Part shown: one piece after another, positions 38,128-49,367 of the stretch
How the letters are laid out: the number at the start of each line of letters is the position of its first letter
How positions within the stretch are numbered: position 1 is the stretch's first letter
NCBI GenBank assembly: GCA_037576215.1
Contig: JBANDB010000007.1
Coordinates: 4,061,001 to 4,125,000 of the forward strand
DNA length: 64,000 nt
Reading direction: 5' to 3'
Source of the DNA: Armillaria gallica
Taxonomy: Eukaryota > Basidiomycota > Agaricomycetes > Agaricales > Physalacriaceae
Notes under the pieces: model-generated
Database searches by the model: none
What the model saw: only the letters and a program-made list of their open reading frames with translations
What the model was told of the DNA's origin: nothing
Made by a program: the position numbers and the translations under genes

Positions 38128-41100
38128 TAGGGATGCCCACTGTACCTGTATACAGGTATGGCCGTAAAGTTTATGGGTGATGGACGGGTATGGTGCACCC
38201 ATACCCGTACTGTCAATGTCTGTTCATTACAGCTTGATGGTATGGTACAGCCATAATACAGTTGTACGGTATATACAGTTCAAATTAAAGAAATATGGCA
38301 ATTATTATGAGTCCGAGTTTATGAGGATTCGTTCTTTTATGGCGGATTTTTTAACCTGGACCCTTAATTTTAAGAATGACATCTGATATTAACAGGGACA
38401 AACAGAATCCTTTTATGGTAAATAACAACACTTTGCTTTCCCTCCTACTATCTTTGTTTGCAGCTTTCTAACTGGACCCTACTCAATGACAGTGATATCT
38501 CATTCCCTGGATCCAAGGGGGTACCAGAATGTCGGCCCGGTACACTGGGTAGGTAGGTAGGTTGGGCCGGCAGGCCCAAAAAAAAAAAAAGTTGACCTCT
38601 CCTGTTAGGGTCCAAAGACGAGTTTTTGAAGGATATTTTGAATGAATCATGATGCAATATATACCACAATACATTCTACTTACTACTGAGGATATGATAG
38701 CTGGTATTACAAACATCTTCACCAATGCTCTTTGGCATCGAGGCTTACTGCATTGTGATGATGTCATATGCCTTATTGACAACTTATTAAACTAATTTTG
38801 AAGTATGAGTCCAATAGGATGCAAATTGTTCTCAATACATTCGAATATTCATTATGCAGGTACTTTTGTGCGGAAAATGGGCTAAAAAGTGCGACAATAA
38901 ACTTATATTAGGCAAAATGACATCATACAGGTCACGTGGAGGTAGGTAGGTCCAGCGCTGATGCACGAAAATATTTAATCGACCCACTGTCTTTTTTTTT
39001 CATATTCGGACCCTCTTGCCTGGATCAAGACAAACACTGTGAGCTGATGACACTGAACAACACCAGCCAACAACAACAACAACAACAGCCTCGCTGTGCA
39101 CATCCAGTGTAGGCTGTGCACCAATGTGAGCTCTATCTCACATTTTGCTATGCTCCAAGACAGCATACAGGAAGAAGAGAACATCCTCTCCAGATCCCTG
39201 TCCAAGATCTCAGCATCAGATCACAATAGAAACCTAGATTCATGTAGCTAAATTGTCTCATCATGATCTTTTGATCATCAAATATTGATCATTGTCCCAT
39301 TGATCATTGTTCTCTCCTATTGTTCTATTGTTCTATAATTCCATTGTTCTATCATCTGATCTCATTGTTCTGTACTCCTATTGTTCCTACCTATTGTTCC
39401 CCAAGTATGGAAACTCATTGTTCTCTAGTAGTATATAAGCAGCTGTAAATTAAACAGAGAGAAGGACTTTTTCCCCCATCTTTAGCCAGGTCAACTAATA
39501 CATTTGCATTTACCCTCCAAGCATAGCATAGCTGCTGCCTAGCACCACCTAGGGCTCTATCACCAGGAGATTTATATACAATTCAGTATCTGGAAACCAT
39601 TGCTTAACATTTTCTTAATCGTTAAATCACAATAACTGTTTCATTCATTTCAATTAATCCAGTACACATCTGTCAGAATTGTTGAAGCCCTCCTTGCATT
39701 CGAAAGAACTTGCCAGGAAACATATCTTTGGTTTACACCTAGTTTCCCAGCCTTACATCGCATCTGGAACTGAACATTTCAATGACTCCCATTTCACTCG
39801 CTTGCCAACCTATGACAAGCCAAGGCAACACTGCATATGACACCCAATCTGTGATCCTTCATGACTGCCATTAGCCAGGACAGCAATGATGACAACGGTC
39901 CACCAGCCATTACCTCAAAACTGGTACTATCCCCACATATCCCCTACCCAGCATCTTCCACATTGGCATCAGAGCTAATCATCCATGCAAGGTGACTGTG
40001 TATATAGAAATGACCATGGATGAAGTAGAGAATCCAAAATCGAGTGCCATCTGCAGGCACAGTCTGGGAATGAGTGTTCAGCAACAATGAAAATGAAGAT
40101 GAACAGGGTGGCAGTGATGACAATGATGAGAGGGCCAGAGAGGGTCTGAGAACATCATAGAGGTATGGAGGAAGGTAGGGCATGGGTGCAATAGAAGGAG
40201 AACATGGTGGAGAGGGTGCAGGAGGGTAGAATGGTGTAAGGAGGGTGGGAGCAAGATTGGGCCCCTGACATCTGACAAATGCAGCGATGACAACATCGAT
40301 CTGGGCAAAGATTCTACTCCCAAGTATGCAATGGAAGATGCCAAGACAACCACAACATGAGCACCAATGGCCCTGCTGCTGCAACCTCCCACTCAACACT
40401 AACATCAGTCCCTACTACCTGCTTCAGGTCTGAAACACCCTCCATCTCCATGTATCTCCTATTTTTGATATGGGGGATCATGGCTATCATGCCCATTTTC
40501 CTCCCTAACATTGTTATCACCAATGATGACGATGATAACATCTGACCCTGCCACCTCCTGTGCCCTCTGTTGACCATACAATCACCATTGAACCCCCACC
40601 CCCACTTTCATTACTGGTAAATCTAACGGTGGTTGCCATTTATCCTTGCAAGCTCCCTGTTATGCTCTATGGTGCTGCTGATTCCTACCTTGCCCCTCCC
40701 TCACCTCTAGTCCATGCCACAGCTGCAAATATAGAAACTGTGCTATATACGATATAGAGTAACACAGCACTACCCATTGCACACCCACCTGACCCAGCCA
40801 ATGATGCTTATCTTTTTTAACGACATCCTGGCCTCAATACCAAAAATTTCTGTTTTTCATGGCATTGTGCAGCCCTCATGTGCTGCATTCTGGTGACTAT
40901 GTTGTTGGAGAACCCATTGCCACCATTTATGCATGGTAGAATGCCCCTGCTTATCCTGCTTATTTTATTTGTTTTATATGTTCATTTGTATCATAATATC
41001 TTATACATGAATATTACTTACAACACGAATTTGTCAACAAGCGGGAAAGGAAGTATGAGATGTTAAGAGTTGTCAGGGAATGTGGGTTGCACAGAAGCAA

Positions 41101-44100
41101 GGTGAATGTGGGATGTGTAGTAAATGGTTTATCAGATAAGGGACAGTATCTGTCTGATCTTGTGATCATGTATGTTTCACTTTTATTTTGTGTCCATTCT
41201 ATCAGCCTGCCAATAAATAAGGCTGCAGTTCAACCCATTAGTATGGCAAATAACATGGCACTGCATGATGGCTTTGATATATAAGGCTGAAATATTGAAA
41301 TTGAAAGATATTTATTTTTAGCCAGTTTTTAGTCTAAAATATCAAAGAGATATGCACAATATCTTTTCTATATTTGTGAAAATCACCTCAAAACTGAATA
41401 AAATCACAAATATAGAAAAGATATTATGTATATTTCTTTGATATTTTAAGCTAAAAACTAGCTAAAAATAAATATCTTTCAATTTCAATATTTCTGCCTC
41501 ACATATCAAAGCCATCATGCAGTGTGGCTGGAGAAAACCAGAGTTGATATCTACAACACTGGGAATGTGAATAACACCGTGATACTGAGGCTAAATTTGG
41601 TTTACCTTTTTTCAACATGGTCCTCCTGGTTGAAGAGTATACAAAACCAAGATGCCTGTCCTTGATGACCCTGAATGAGTGATCCACTGAAAATGTGTGT
41701 CGCTGGAAGATAATACTGTCAGTAATGATAAATGAGTAAATATACATACCATAATAAATGAAACCCTCAAGTTCAAGTTCTAGAAGCAAACAGAAGAAGG
41801 GAAAACAACAAATATAATGATGGTTGTGGTGAGAGGAAAAGCAATGAGCACTACCGATTGTGGCAGCATATTATCCTGATACAGGCATGAACATCAACTG
41901 CTTTGAACTTCCTTTCAAACTCTCATGTGGTCTCAAGAAGGTTAGGTCATCTTCATTGCAGTGGCAAAGAAAACAATGGAGACTGGATCAACAGCAAGAC
42001 AGCTTATAGGGTTACAGAACTGGGGAGTGTTTGCAATGGTGGGTTTATTTTCATGCTCTGTACATCATTATTGTCCACCTTCCCATCTTTTCCCTGTTCA
42101 CTCACCCTTTTCAACTCTCTTGCTCATGCCATCTGGGACTTCAGACTCGTGCCTGCCATGCTTGCAATGGCCCACTTTGGCTAAGTACAAGGTTAAAATT
42201 GCTAATTATTACAAGTCTGAGTTTACGAGGATTTGTCCTTATGTGCTGCATTTCAATCCAGGACCCTTACTTTTATCTTTTATCTTAGAATTCAATAAGA
42301 CCAAACAAAGACCCTTTTACAGACAGTTACCTTTCAGAATATTCATTGTGCTAGGTACACAAGAAGACATCCATTTTGTTCATGCTTATGGGATGTAGAA
42401 TGTATCAAAGAGTATATGCTGTTAAATATTTTGGCTTCAGAGTGGGAGAATAAAGTTGGGGATGCATTCTGCTTGCCACAGTCTGATCAATTGAGTACCA
42501 GTTGAGTGGCTGTGCTGCTCATTTCTTGCCTTTTACCACCTTCAATGGTGCATGGTGCACTCTCCAATACTGGTTTTGTGTCCATGAAAAAGTGTGTATC
42601 TTCTTATTCTGCTACTCACTCTTCTTTTTAGGTTCATTGGACACATCTGGTGGCTCCAAGAGCCACAGATTGCATGCATCCCACCCTCGCCCAGGCCAGC
42701 TGCATAAGGCCCTGAACAAGGCACCTTGTGCCTCCTCCAATGACAACAATGACAATTCCCCCACCATACAGCAATGACGACAACAACCAATGCTCTCTGT
42801 GGCATGAAATGCAGTTGGAATTCCTGCCTCACTAATCCACCACCTCTTGCAGCAATATCGGTGCCAATCACCTCCATGCATGATGTCTATGGACCTTCAA
42901 GATCTCAAGTACATCAAAGGATTCAATATCGGTGCCCATCTGTTACCACAGGACCTGAACAAGTGAACACCAAACAACAATGATGATGGCCAGTAGGACA
43001 GTGACAACAACAATGGCAGTGGGGAAGGGGGACATTTTTTCTGTGATGCATGGCTTTGGGAATACTTGGGGAAGGGCTCCTGGGTAAGGAGATTGAGTGG
43101 GGGAAGTACAGAAGGGCAGGAGATGTCGAGGAGGAGGGCAGGACAAAGATCAGGACCCCAACAGCTGACAATGATGATGGTGAATGTGCTGATGAGGCTG
43201 GTGACAGGCACCTGTGAAACTGAGCATGGCCTAGTGTGAACACACACAAAACCTAACTCAATCCCACAAAACACACACACACACACAATCTCCTTAAGTG
43301 TGGAGGGGAGCAAGGTTTTTAACTCTACTTGCACACTGACAGTATCTCAATTTCTCTCAGTGAGCTCACTAGAACAATATGTGCAACAACATAGTATTTT
43401 TAAGCTAGTCTCAAATTCTCTATCTCTTCAGAGCTTTTTACAAGAGAGCATGATGAACCATGCAACCCTCGAGGCAAAAGATATTTCAAATGGACAAAAC
43501 ACATGGACATGTAGATCCGCAAAATGACCAAGTTTGATCAGTGAGCTTGCTAAATATGACCTGCCGCAAGATCTAATCTGCGTGTGACACTGCCTCTCTC
43601 TTAGTGGCTAAACCTGACTTCTAAACTTGTTATGATGGAGGCCCTTGGCACTCCCACTCAAGTCTTAATTATTCTCAAAACCATCCTCACAAGTCCTCAC
43701 ACACAGTGCACTTGCCCTAACAACAGTGCCATGAGGTCCAACTGCACACACCTGTCACACTTTGTGCAACTGCTGGAACAGCTCAAGCTGGCTGATTCTC
43801 TTGCAACTACTTCTAGACCTACACAGAGGCTGGCACAACACAACACCTCTTTCTTACACTGAACCAGAAAAAGGAACAGAGCTCTCTCTCAGATGTAACC
43901 AAGTAAACCTCTTGAGACAGGTGCAGCGTCACTGCTTCTAAATCTCTTTCTTATCTCAAGTAAACCGAAGTTTGTATCCAAAATTTCTCTCTTATTCAAT
44001 TCCTCTGTGAGCTTGCTAAACTTGCATTGTAGCCAAGGCTTGAAGTCACTGACTCTTATGCAGCGCAACAAGTCCAGGTCCAAACTGAAACTTTATTATG

Positions 44101-44168
44101 TTATATGGGGGGTAGGTGGCTTGTCTTTAATACATGAAAATCTACTCTACTTATACTACAGGAGATTG
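38128..44168. other. Left arm of the hAT-like element, no supported gene
   Basis: AT-rich sequence with short frames only. It contains a TAGG microsatellite (38,547-38,565 and 38,941-38,951), a CAA run near 39,065, a TATTGTTCT-rich stretch (39,290-39,420), a CA run near 43,265 and a foldback element. The segment 38,280-38,415 is a diverged copy of 42,190-42,320. Confidence 0.5.
41259..41524. repeat. Foldback (MITE-like) element 1
   Basis: A 266-bp near-complete palindrome: the left arm starts CACTGCATGATGGC and the right arm ends GCCATCATGCAGTG. The arms are about 110 bp each around a short spacer near 41,390. It has no coding capacity. A diverged relative is at 55,501-55,764. Confidence 0.75.
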
Positions 44169-44173
44169 ATTGT

Positions 44174-44532
44174 TGTTATGTCTGGACCTGGGAATAACAG
44201 ACTAAGGCATCTAACGATACACTACCTCGCACTTCGGGTAGATCGATAGAGCTGTGGTGTCTATTACTGTGGAGCGGGGGACGCAATGAACTCTCAGCAA
44301 GCGAAAGGAGTAAAGTCCGGGGTGTATCAAACTTAGCTCGAAGCTAGGGTACATGGCTGAGAGCGGTGCTACTTATATACGATATGTGGAATCTAATAAT
44401 AGTTCAGTCGTGTGCGGCTTCGATAGAAAGATGTGGGGCGATGGTGAGAATATTGGGGTTACGATGGTGGGTGCCGAGGTGCCGAGGTACCGGATAAGAT
44501 AAGATAAGGAAAAAAGTGAATAAATCATAACA
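44174..44532 (-). repeat. Gypsy-1 3' LTR
   Basis: 359 bp with TGTTATG and CATAACA ends on the + strand. The polypurine tract lies just inside the element (44,533-44,541, AGGGGGTGA on the - strand). Confidence 0.9.
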
Positions 44533-44539
44533 TCACCCC

Positions 44540-44729
44540 CTGTTAAGGCAGGCGTCCCGACTGCTCATATGGCGCTCCTCTGATTCTCGAAGTCCGTTAT
44601 TGCGTCTTGAGCATGCGCCATGTCCTCCTCCCGAACCCATGAGTTGTGTTCCCGAGTCCAACCCTTCCATTTCACGAGATAGTCCGTCGTTGTTCGTGAT
44701 CGTTGTCCCTGTCTTCCCCGTATTTGTCA
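44540..44729 (-). pseudogene. Gypsy-1 chromodomain tail, cut off by a stop codon
   Basis: Directly after the integrase frame ends at TGA (44,727-44,729), the same frame continues with QIRGRQGQRSRTTTDYLVKW and KGWTREHNSWVREEDM, a chromodomain pattern matching the intact tail of Gypsy-2. Gypsy-2 has CGA where Gypsy-1 has TGA. Confidence 0.8.
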
Positions 44730-46226
44730 TGGTTTGGAGTTGAGGACTGCTTCGACCTCATATTCTTCCTCGTCGTCGACGAGGTCCGGGGGTGGTGGTG
44801 GGGGTAGTTCCTGATTAGGGAATGCGGGTGGTATATATGGTGTGAGGAGTTTTTCATTGAAGTGTGGGTGGATCTTCCAATGAGGTGGCAGTTTGAGTTT
44901 ATAAGCGCTGACCCCCGCCTTGTCTATGATGACGAAGGGACCTACCCGTTTGTCGTCCAGTTTCTTCTTGGGGCGAGGCAGGTGGAGGTTGGTCGCATCG
45001 AGCCATACTCTGTCTCCTATCTGATAGGGATGCGAGGGCCATTTCTTCTTGTCGTACTGGGCTTTCATTCTGTCTGCCGCCTCATGGAGTGCCTTCTCCG
45101 TTTCTGTATGGATATTCATCATGGTTTTGATGAAGTTCTGTGCAGCGGGGTTCGAGAGTGGGGAGGATCGGGTCAGGTCAGGAAGGATTCGTGGGTTGCG
45201 ACCGTAGAGAACCATAAATGGACTTTTACCGGTAGCGCTATGGACCCGGTTGTTATGGGTGAATTCTGCTAAGGGGAGCCAGTCGCTCCAGTCCGTTTGT
45301 CGGTGGTTTACGAAGATTCGGAGGTATTTCTCGATCTCCTGATTGACACGCTCTGTCTGTCCATCCGTTTGCGGATGGAATGCCGTGGAGGCATTTTGAG
45401 TAATGTCGAGCATGCGGTACAATTCTTTCATGAATTTTGACACGAACTGGGGTCCTCGGTCGGAGATGACTACCTGGGGCATGCCATGGCATGCATAGAC
45501 ATGGTCTCGGAGAATCCATGCCCATCCTTCTGCCGATAGTTCTACATTGCAGGCTACCGGGATGATGGTTTTAGAGAATCGGTCCACGATGACTAGGATC
45601 GCGTCGTGTCCGTTTGAGTCTGGTAGTCCGGTGACCATGTCCACGGAGATGTGAGTCCATGGCCCGGTTGGTATCTCGTTTGGGTATAGCGGTGCAGGTT
45701 TGGCGGCAGTACTGGATTTAGTTCGTTGACAGGTTTCGCATCCCTTGACATAGGCTTTGACGTCCTTTCTCATTTTGGGCCACCAATAGTCACGAAGGAT
45801 AAGTTCCTTCATCTTTTCGATGCCTGGGTGACTGGCGGTGATGTGGTCGTGATATTGGGAGATGATTTCACCTCGTAATGCCTTTTTGCACGGCACGTAG
45901 ATCCTTCCATCGTAATGCAAGAGACCATTTTGGCGGCTGATGCCGCGCTGGTGGTTGAGGGATGTGGCAATGCCTTCGTCCCATAACTCTTCTTGTCGGG
46001 TAGTCTCTTCGATGCGCTGGTGAACTTCAGAGGTGGTAGGCATAATGAGAGCACAGAAGTGATGTGCTTGGAGTATGGTAATATCGCCGTTGTCGTTGTG
46101 ACCTTGGTCGTGATCCTGTTGTCTGGATAGTAAATCTGCTTTTACGTTTTGAGCACCAGGCTTGTGGTGGAGTGTGAAATGATACTCCGCAAGCTCAGTC
46201 ACCCAGCGGGCTTGTCGCCGGTTCAA
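44727..46226 (-). CDS. Gypsy-1 pol, RNase H end and integrase
   Basis: 499 codons. The first 40 residues finish the RNase H/connection domain. A zinc-binding HHCC region follows (H126, H133, C163, C166). The integrase core has D196 (SVDMVTGLPD), D256 (VVISDRGPQF) and E292 (TERVNQE), all present. The C-terminal part has the LHLPRPKKKLDDKRVGPF motif. It is separated from the upstream pol frame only by a TGA at 46,239-46,241 where Gypsy-2 has CGG, so the two frames were one gene. It ends at a second TGA before the chromodomain. Confidence 0.85.
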   Translation of the reverse strand: MNRRQARWVTELAEYHFTLHHKPGAQNVKADLLSRQQDHDQGHNDNGDITILQAHHFCALIMPTTSEVHQRIEETTRQEELWDEGIATSLNHQRGISRQNGLLHYDGRIYVPCKKALRGEIISQYHDHITASHPGIEKMKELILRDYWWPKMRKDVKAYVKGCETCQRTKSSTAAKPAPLYPNEIPTGPWTHISVDMVTGLPDSNGHDAILVIVDRFSKTIIPVACNVELSAEGWAWILRDHVYACHGMPQVVISDRGPQFVSKFMKELYRMLDITQNASTAFHPQTDGQTERVNQEIEKYLRIFVNHRQTDWSDWLPLAEFTHNNRVHSATGKSPFMVLYGRNPRILPDLTRSSPLSNPAAQNFIKTMMNIHTETEKALHEAADRMKAQYDKKKWPSHPYQIGDRVWLDATNLHLPRPKKKLDDKRVGPFVIIDKAGVSAYKLKLPPHWKIHPHFNEKLLTPYIPPAFPNQELPPPPPPDLVDDEEEYEVEAVLNSKP

Positions 46227-46238
46227 CTTCTGCGGCAG

Positions 46239-49200
46239 TCAGAAGTATTGGAGATTTTGATGGTCCGTCCAGATTTCCACGTTTTCTTTAGCACCCATGA
46301 GGTAATGGCGCCATTCTGAGAGTGCGAGCATGATGGCGAGCAACTCCTTGTCGTAGATTTCGTAGTTCCTTTCGGTGGCGCTAAGGGATTTGGACATGAA
46401 CGCTACTGGTCGCCATACGCCGTTCTGTTTTTGGCTAAGTACTGCGCCTACCGCGCCTTCGCTGGAGTCTGCTTTGACCCGGAAGGGGTCGTCGTCCGTT
46501 GGAATGGCGAGGATAACGTCCTCGGCCATGCGCTGTTTCAGTTCCTGGAAGGCTTTGTCTTGTGCTTCCGTCCACTTCCATTCGGCGTTGCCTGTCAACT
46601 GAGTGAGGGGTCGTATGACCTTTGAGTACATCTTGATAAATTTTCGGTAGAAATTGGTGAATCCCAAGAAGGACTGGAGCTCCTTTTTTCTACAGGGGGT
46701 TGGCCATTCGGCGATGCCAGCAATCTTGACGGGATCCATTCGTATGGAGTTCTCGCTAATGATCACGCCAAGATACTCCGTTTCGAGAACTTCGAATTCA
46801 CACTTCTCTGCTTTAAGGAAGAGCTTATTCTCGCGGAGGCGCTGGAGGACCCACTCCGCGATCTGGCGGTGCTCTTGGAGGGTCTTCGAGAAGATGAGGA
46901 TGTCGTCGAGGTAGATGGTGACCTTTCCTTCCCCGACAAGGTCTCGGAAGATATCGTTCATCATCCACTGGAATGTCGCGGGCGAGTTAGTAAGCCCGAA
47001 GAACATGACGGTTGGCTCATAAAGCCCGCAGTTTGTACGGAAGGCGGCCTTCTCCTCGTCACCCTCTTTGATTCGAACGTTGTTATACCCCCAACGAATG
47101 TCAAGCTTCATAAAATACTTGGCTCCACGTAATTTATCGATAAGTTCGGAAATGAGTGGTAGCGGATAGCGGTTTTTAATGGTCATCTCGTTGAGCTTGC
47201 GGTAGTCTTGCACAGGTCGAAGCGTGCTGTCTTTCTTTTTTACAAAGAAGAAGGGGGATGCAAATGGGGATTTGGAAGGGCGGATACGACCGGACTCCAG
47301 GTTCTCGTCGAGGAACTTGTCAAGTTGTTCCTGTTCGTTTCGGTTCAAGGGATATACCTTACAATCTAAGGTGGCCTTGGCGTTGGGGACGAGCTTGATG
47401 GCGTGGTCCCAGGGCTTTCGTTCGGGTAAATCGTCAAAGTTCTCCTTAGAGAACAAGTCACAGAAGGAACAGTAGTGCTCCGGTACCATTTCTTCAAACG
47501 TCCTTTTAGGCCGGTCAGAGTTGGCTTTGGCAGCAAGGTCATTGGCATGATGGAGGGTGCGTATTGTGAGTTCCTCCTCCATCTGGACGGCGAGGATTGT
47601 GTCGCCATCTTTGAGTTCCTCATCCCAATGATCGTCGGGGTCGGCGTCTGGTAGTTCCAGGGGATTTTTAACACATTGACAGTGTCCGAAGATTATGCTC
47701 CCGGTTCGCCAGTTGACCGAAGGGTTATGACGCTTAAGCCAGTCATGGCCAAGGTACACGTCTTGTTTTCCTAGGTTGGTGACCGCCAGGTCGATTCGCT
47801 CGCGATGTTCCCCAATGGAGAGACAGAGTTCTACGAACTCAGTAACCTCCCCTCCTGCGTTCTTGGTCCCATCAGCATTGTATACTGGAATCGGGACCTT
47901 CACCTTCCTGGTGTCAAGTCCGTGCTCTTGGACGTAGGCCTTATTGATTGTGCTCCCCGTGCACCCGCTGTCTAGTAGGGCACTCGTGCTGAGGACTTTT
48001 CGTCCCGTGCAGGGTTCAAGGACTATCGGGATTACCAGGTCACTGGTGGATCCCCGAATGTAACGTATGGGTTCTCGAAGTTCATAGAGATGTTCTCGAG
48101 CGAGTTCCCCTTCTGTACGGAGGGTTCGAAGAAGATCGTCGCTCAATTCTCCCAAATGGTCTCGGTGAATCCATAGGGAGAGAATAGCTCGGGCTGCATT
48201 GTCATTCGGTGCCTGGCAAATGGCACGTAGAGTCCAGTCGACCTCGAACGGTTTTACCCATCCGTAATTGACTTTCGGGACAACGGGGATCATTTCAGGA
48301 GTCACGGGGGCGATTGCTCGAGGACTCTCCGGGTTCACGATCGGCCTTCCCTTTGATTCCCATTGTCGGAAAGAGGTGTCGTCCTCCTCATCGGGTACCT
48401 CCTCCAGCAGTACCTTATGCCCCCTTTTCACCGCCTGGGCACTAGTGGATTCCTCCTGTTCGGCTATGCGGGTGTCCTGCAGGTCATATCCCGAGGAACT
48501 GCTATTCGATGGTTCTTGATTCGTCCCGGGGGTGTGGCACAAGGCTACGGGTCGCCCTTGTACCGAAGAGTCAGAATTACCAGGGATTCGACTGGTTACC
48601 CCCGGGCCCTCGGGGTCCCCCCCGTCTGGTCTTCCTGGCCGCTCCCCCGTAGGGGTTGAGCCTGCGCTGCCCTTGCCGGAACGGGGAGGTTTGTACTTGG
48701 GGCCCGCGCCTTGGTGGCTATTCCGTGGGGGCACCCGTTCGGGGGTTGGGGTCGCTTTGTCAGGTTTAGGAATGACCCTAATTCCTGCCCCACCTGATCG
48801 GGGGGTGTCTCGACCAAAGGGAGACTGCCCATCCATCATTATGGCCGGTGTCGCTGTGGTGGGCGACTTTTCGTCCGATCCGTTCACTCGCGATGAGCTA
48901 CTTGGCGAACGCTTAGCCAGTTTAGGTAACATGGGGACGGTGGCCCCGGCCTCTAGGGGGGTTTCGTTAGTCATGTCCTGAAGGACGTCGTATCGGTTCG
49001 CTGATTCTGTAGCTGGGCGCGGAAGAGAAGCCGTAAACGGGCACGTAGGCCGTATATTGATATTATTGTTTAAAGTCGTAGGAACTACCGGCCCCGTACT
49101 TGGGTGCCGGGGTATAGCCGAATGCGCAATAGGTAAATTGTCTGAAGGTTTGTAGCAAGTAGATGGTAATACAAAAGAAGAAGCGGGGTGCGCACCAGAA

Positions 49201-49367
49201 GGGTCTTTGGTCGTCACGGGCGAATCAGAACCCGGACGACCTACTCTTTTACCTCTTTCGTTTCTGTGAGTGGCTCCGGTACCGCCTCGAGCGCGCGTAC
49301 CTCTCATTTCTTGCCCTTGTGGGGACAATCCCGACTCAGGTGTCCCTTTTCGTCGCAGCAGAAGCAC
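46239..49367 (-). CDS. Gypsy-1 pol, protease, reverse transcriptase and RNase H
   Basis: 1,042 codons. About 400 Pro/Ser-rich residues precede an aspartic protease (LLDSGCTGS, about 464-472). Reverse transcriptase follows with PFASPFFFVKKKD, QDYRKLN, the FFGLTNSPATFQ motif and YLDDILIF (catalytic YxDD about 819-822). RNase H starts near 963 with KADSSEGAVGAVL. The frame overlaps gag by 32 nt in a different register, implying frameshift expression. Premature TGA at the end inside LQYF-LPQKLN. Confidence 0.88.
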   Translation of the reverse strand: MLLLRRKGTPESGLSPQGQEMRGTRARGGTGATHRNERGKRVGRPGSDSPVTTKDPSGAHPASSFVLPSTCYKPSDNLPIAHSAIPRHPSTGPVVPTTLNNNINIRPTCPFTASLPRPATESANRYDVLQDMTNETPLEAGATVPMLPKLAKRSPSSSSRVNGSDEKSPTTATPAIMMDGQSPFGRDTPRSGGAGIRVIPKPDKATPTPERVPPRNSHQGAGPKYKPPRSGKGSAGSTPTGERPGRPDGGDPEGPGVTSRIPGNSDSSVQGRPVALCHTPGTNQEPSNSSSSGYDLQDTRIAEQEESTSAQAVKRGHKVLLEEVPDEEDDTSFRQWESKGRPIVNPESPRAIAPVTPEMIPVVPKVNYGWVKPFEVDWTLRAICQAPNDNAARAILSLWIHRDHLGELSDDLLRTLRTEGELAREHLYELREPIRYIRGSTSDLVIPIVLEPCTGRKVLSTSALLDSGCTGSTINKAYVQEHGLDTRKVKVPIPVYNADGTKNAGGEVTEFVELCLSIGEHRERIDLAVTNLGKQDVYLGHDWLKRHNPSVNWRTGSIIFGHCQCVKNPLELPDADPDDHWDEELKDGDTILAVQMEEELTIRTLHHANDLAAKANSDRPKRTFEEMVPEHYCSFCDLFSKENFDDLPERKPWDHAIKLVPNAKATLDCKVYPLNRNEQEQLDKFLDENLESGRIRPSKSPFASPFFFVKKKDSTLRPVQDYRKLNEMTIKNRYPLPLISELIDKLRGAKYFMKLDIRWGYNNVRIKEGDEEKAAFRTNCGLYEPTVMFFGLTNSPATFQWMMNDIFRDLVGEGKVTIYLDDILIFSKTLQEHRQIAEWVLQRLRENKLFLKAEKCEFEVLETEYLGVIISENSIRMDPVKIAGIAEWPTPCRKKELQSFLGFTNFYRKFIKMYSKVIRPLTQLTGNAEWKWTEAQDKAFQELKQRMAEDVILAIPTDDDPFRVKADSSEGAVGAVLSQKQNGVWRPVAFMSKSLSATERNYEIYDKELLAIMLALSEWRHYLMGAKENVEIWTDHQNLQYF

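Noticed and set aside
38547..38951. TAGG repeats as interstitial telomere sequence
   Set aside because: The unit is TAGG, not the TTAGGG typical of fungi, and runs are only 3-4 units long. Simple microsatellite.
39240..39980. Possible Copia LTR with TATATAAG and a TTGGCATCAGAGC primer-site-like sequence
   Set aside because: No partner LTR, no target duplication and no pol remnant found nearby. The resemblance is too weak to call.
41060..41253. Possible solo LTR, TGTTAAGAG to AAATAACA
   Set aside because: The flanking five bases (TGAGA and TGGCA) are not a duplication and nothing else supports it.
46375..46914. Plus-strand frames opposite Gypsy-1 pol
   Set aside because: Antisense shadows of the reverse transcriptase and RNase H coding sequence.
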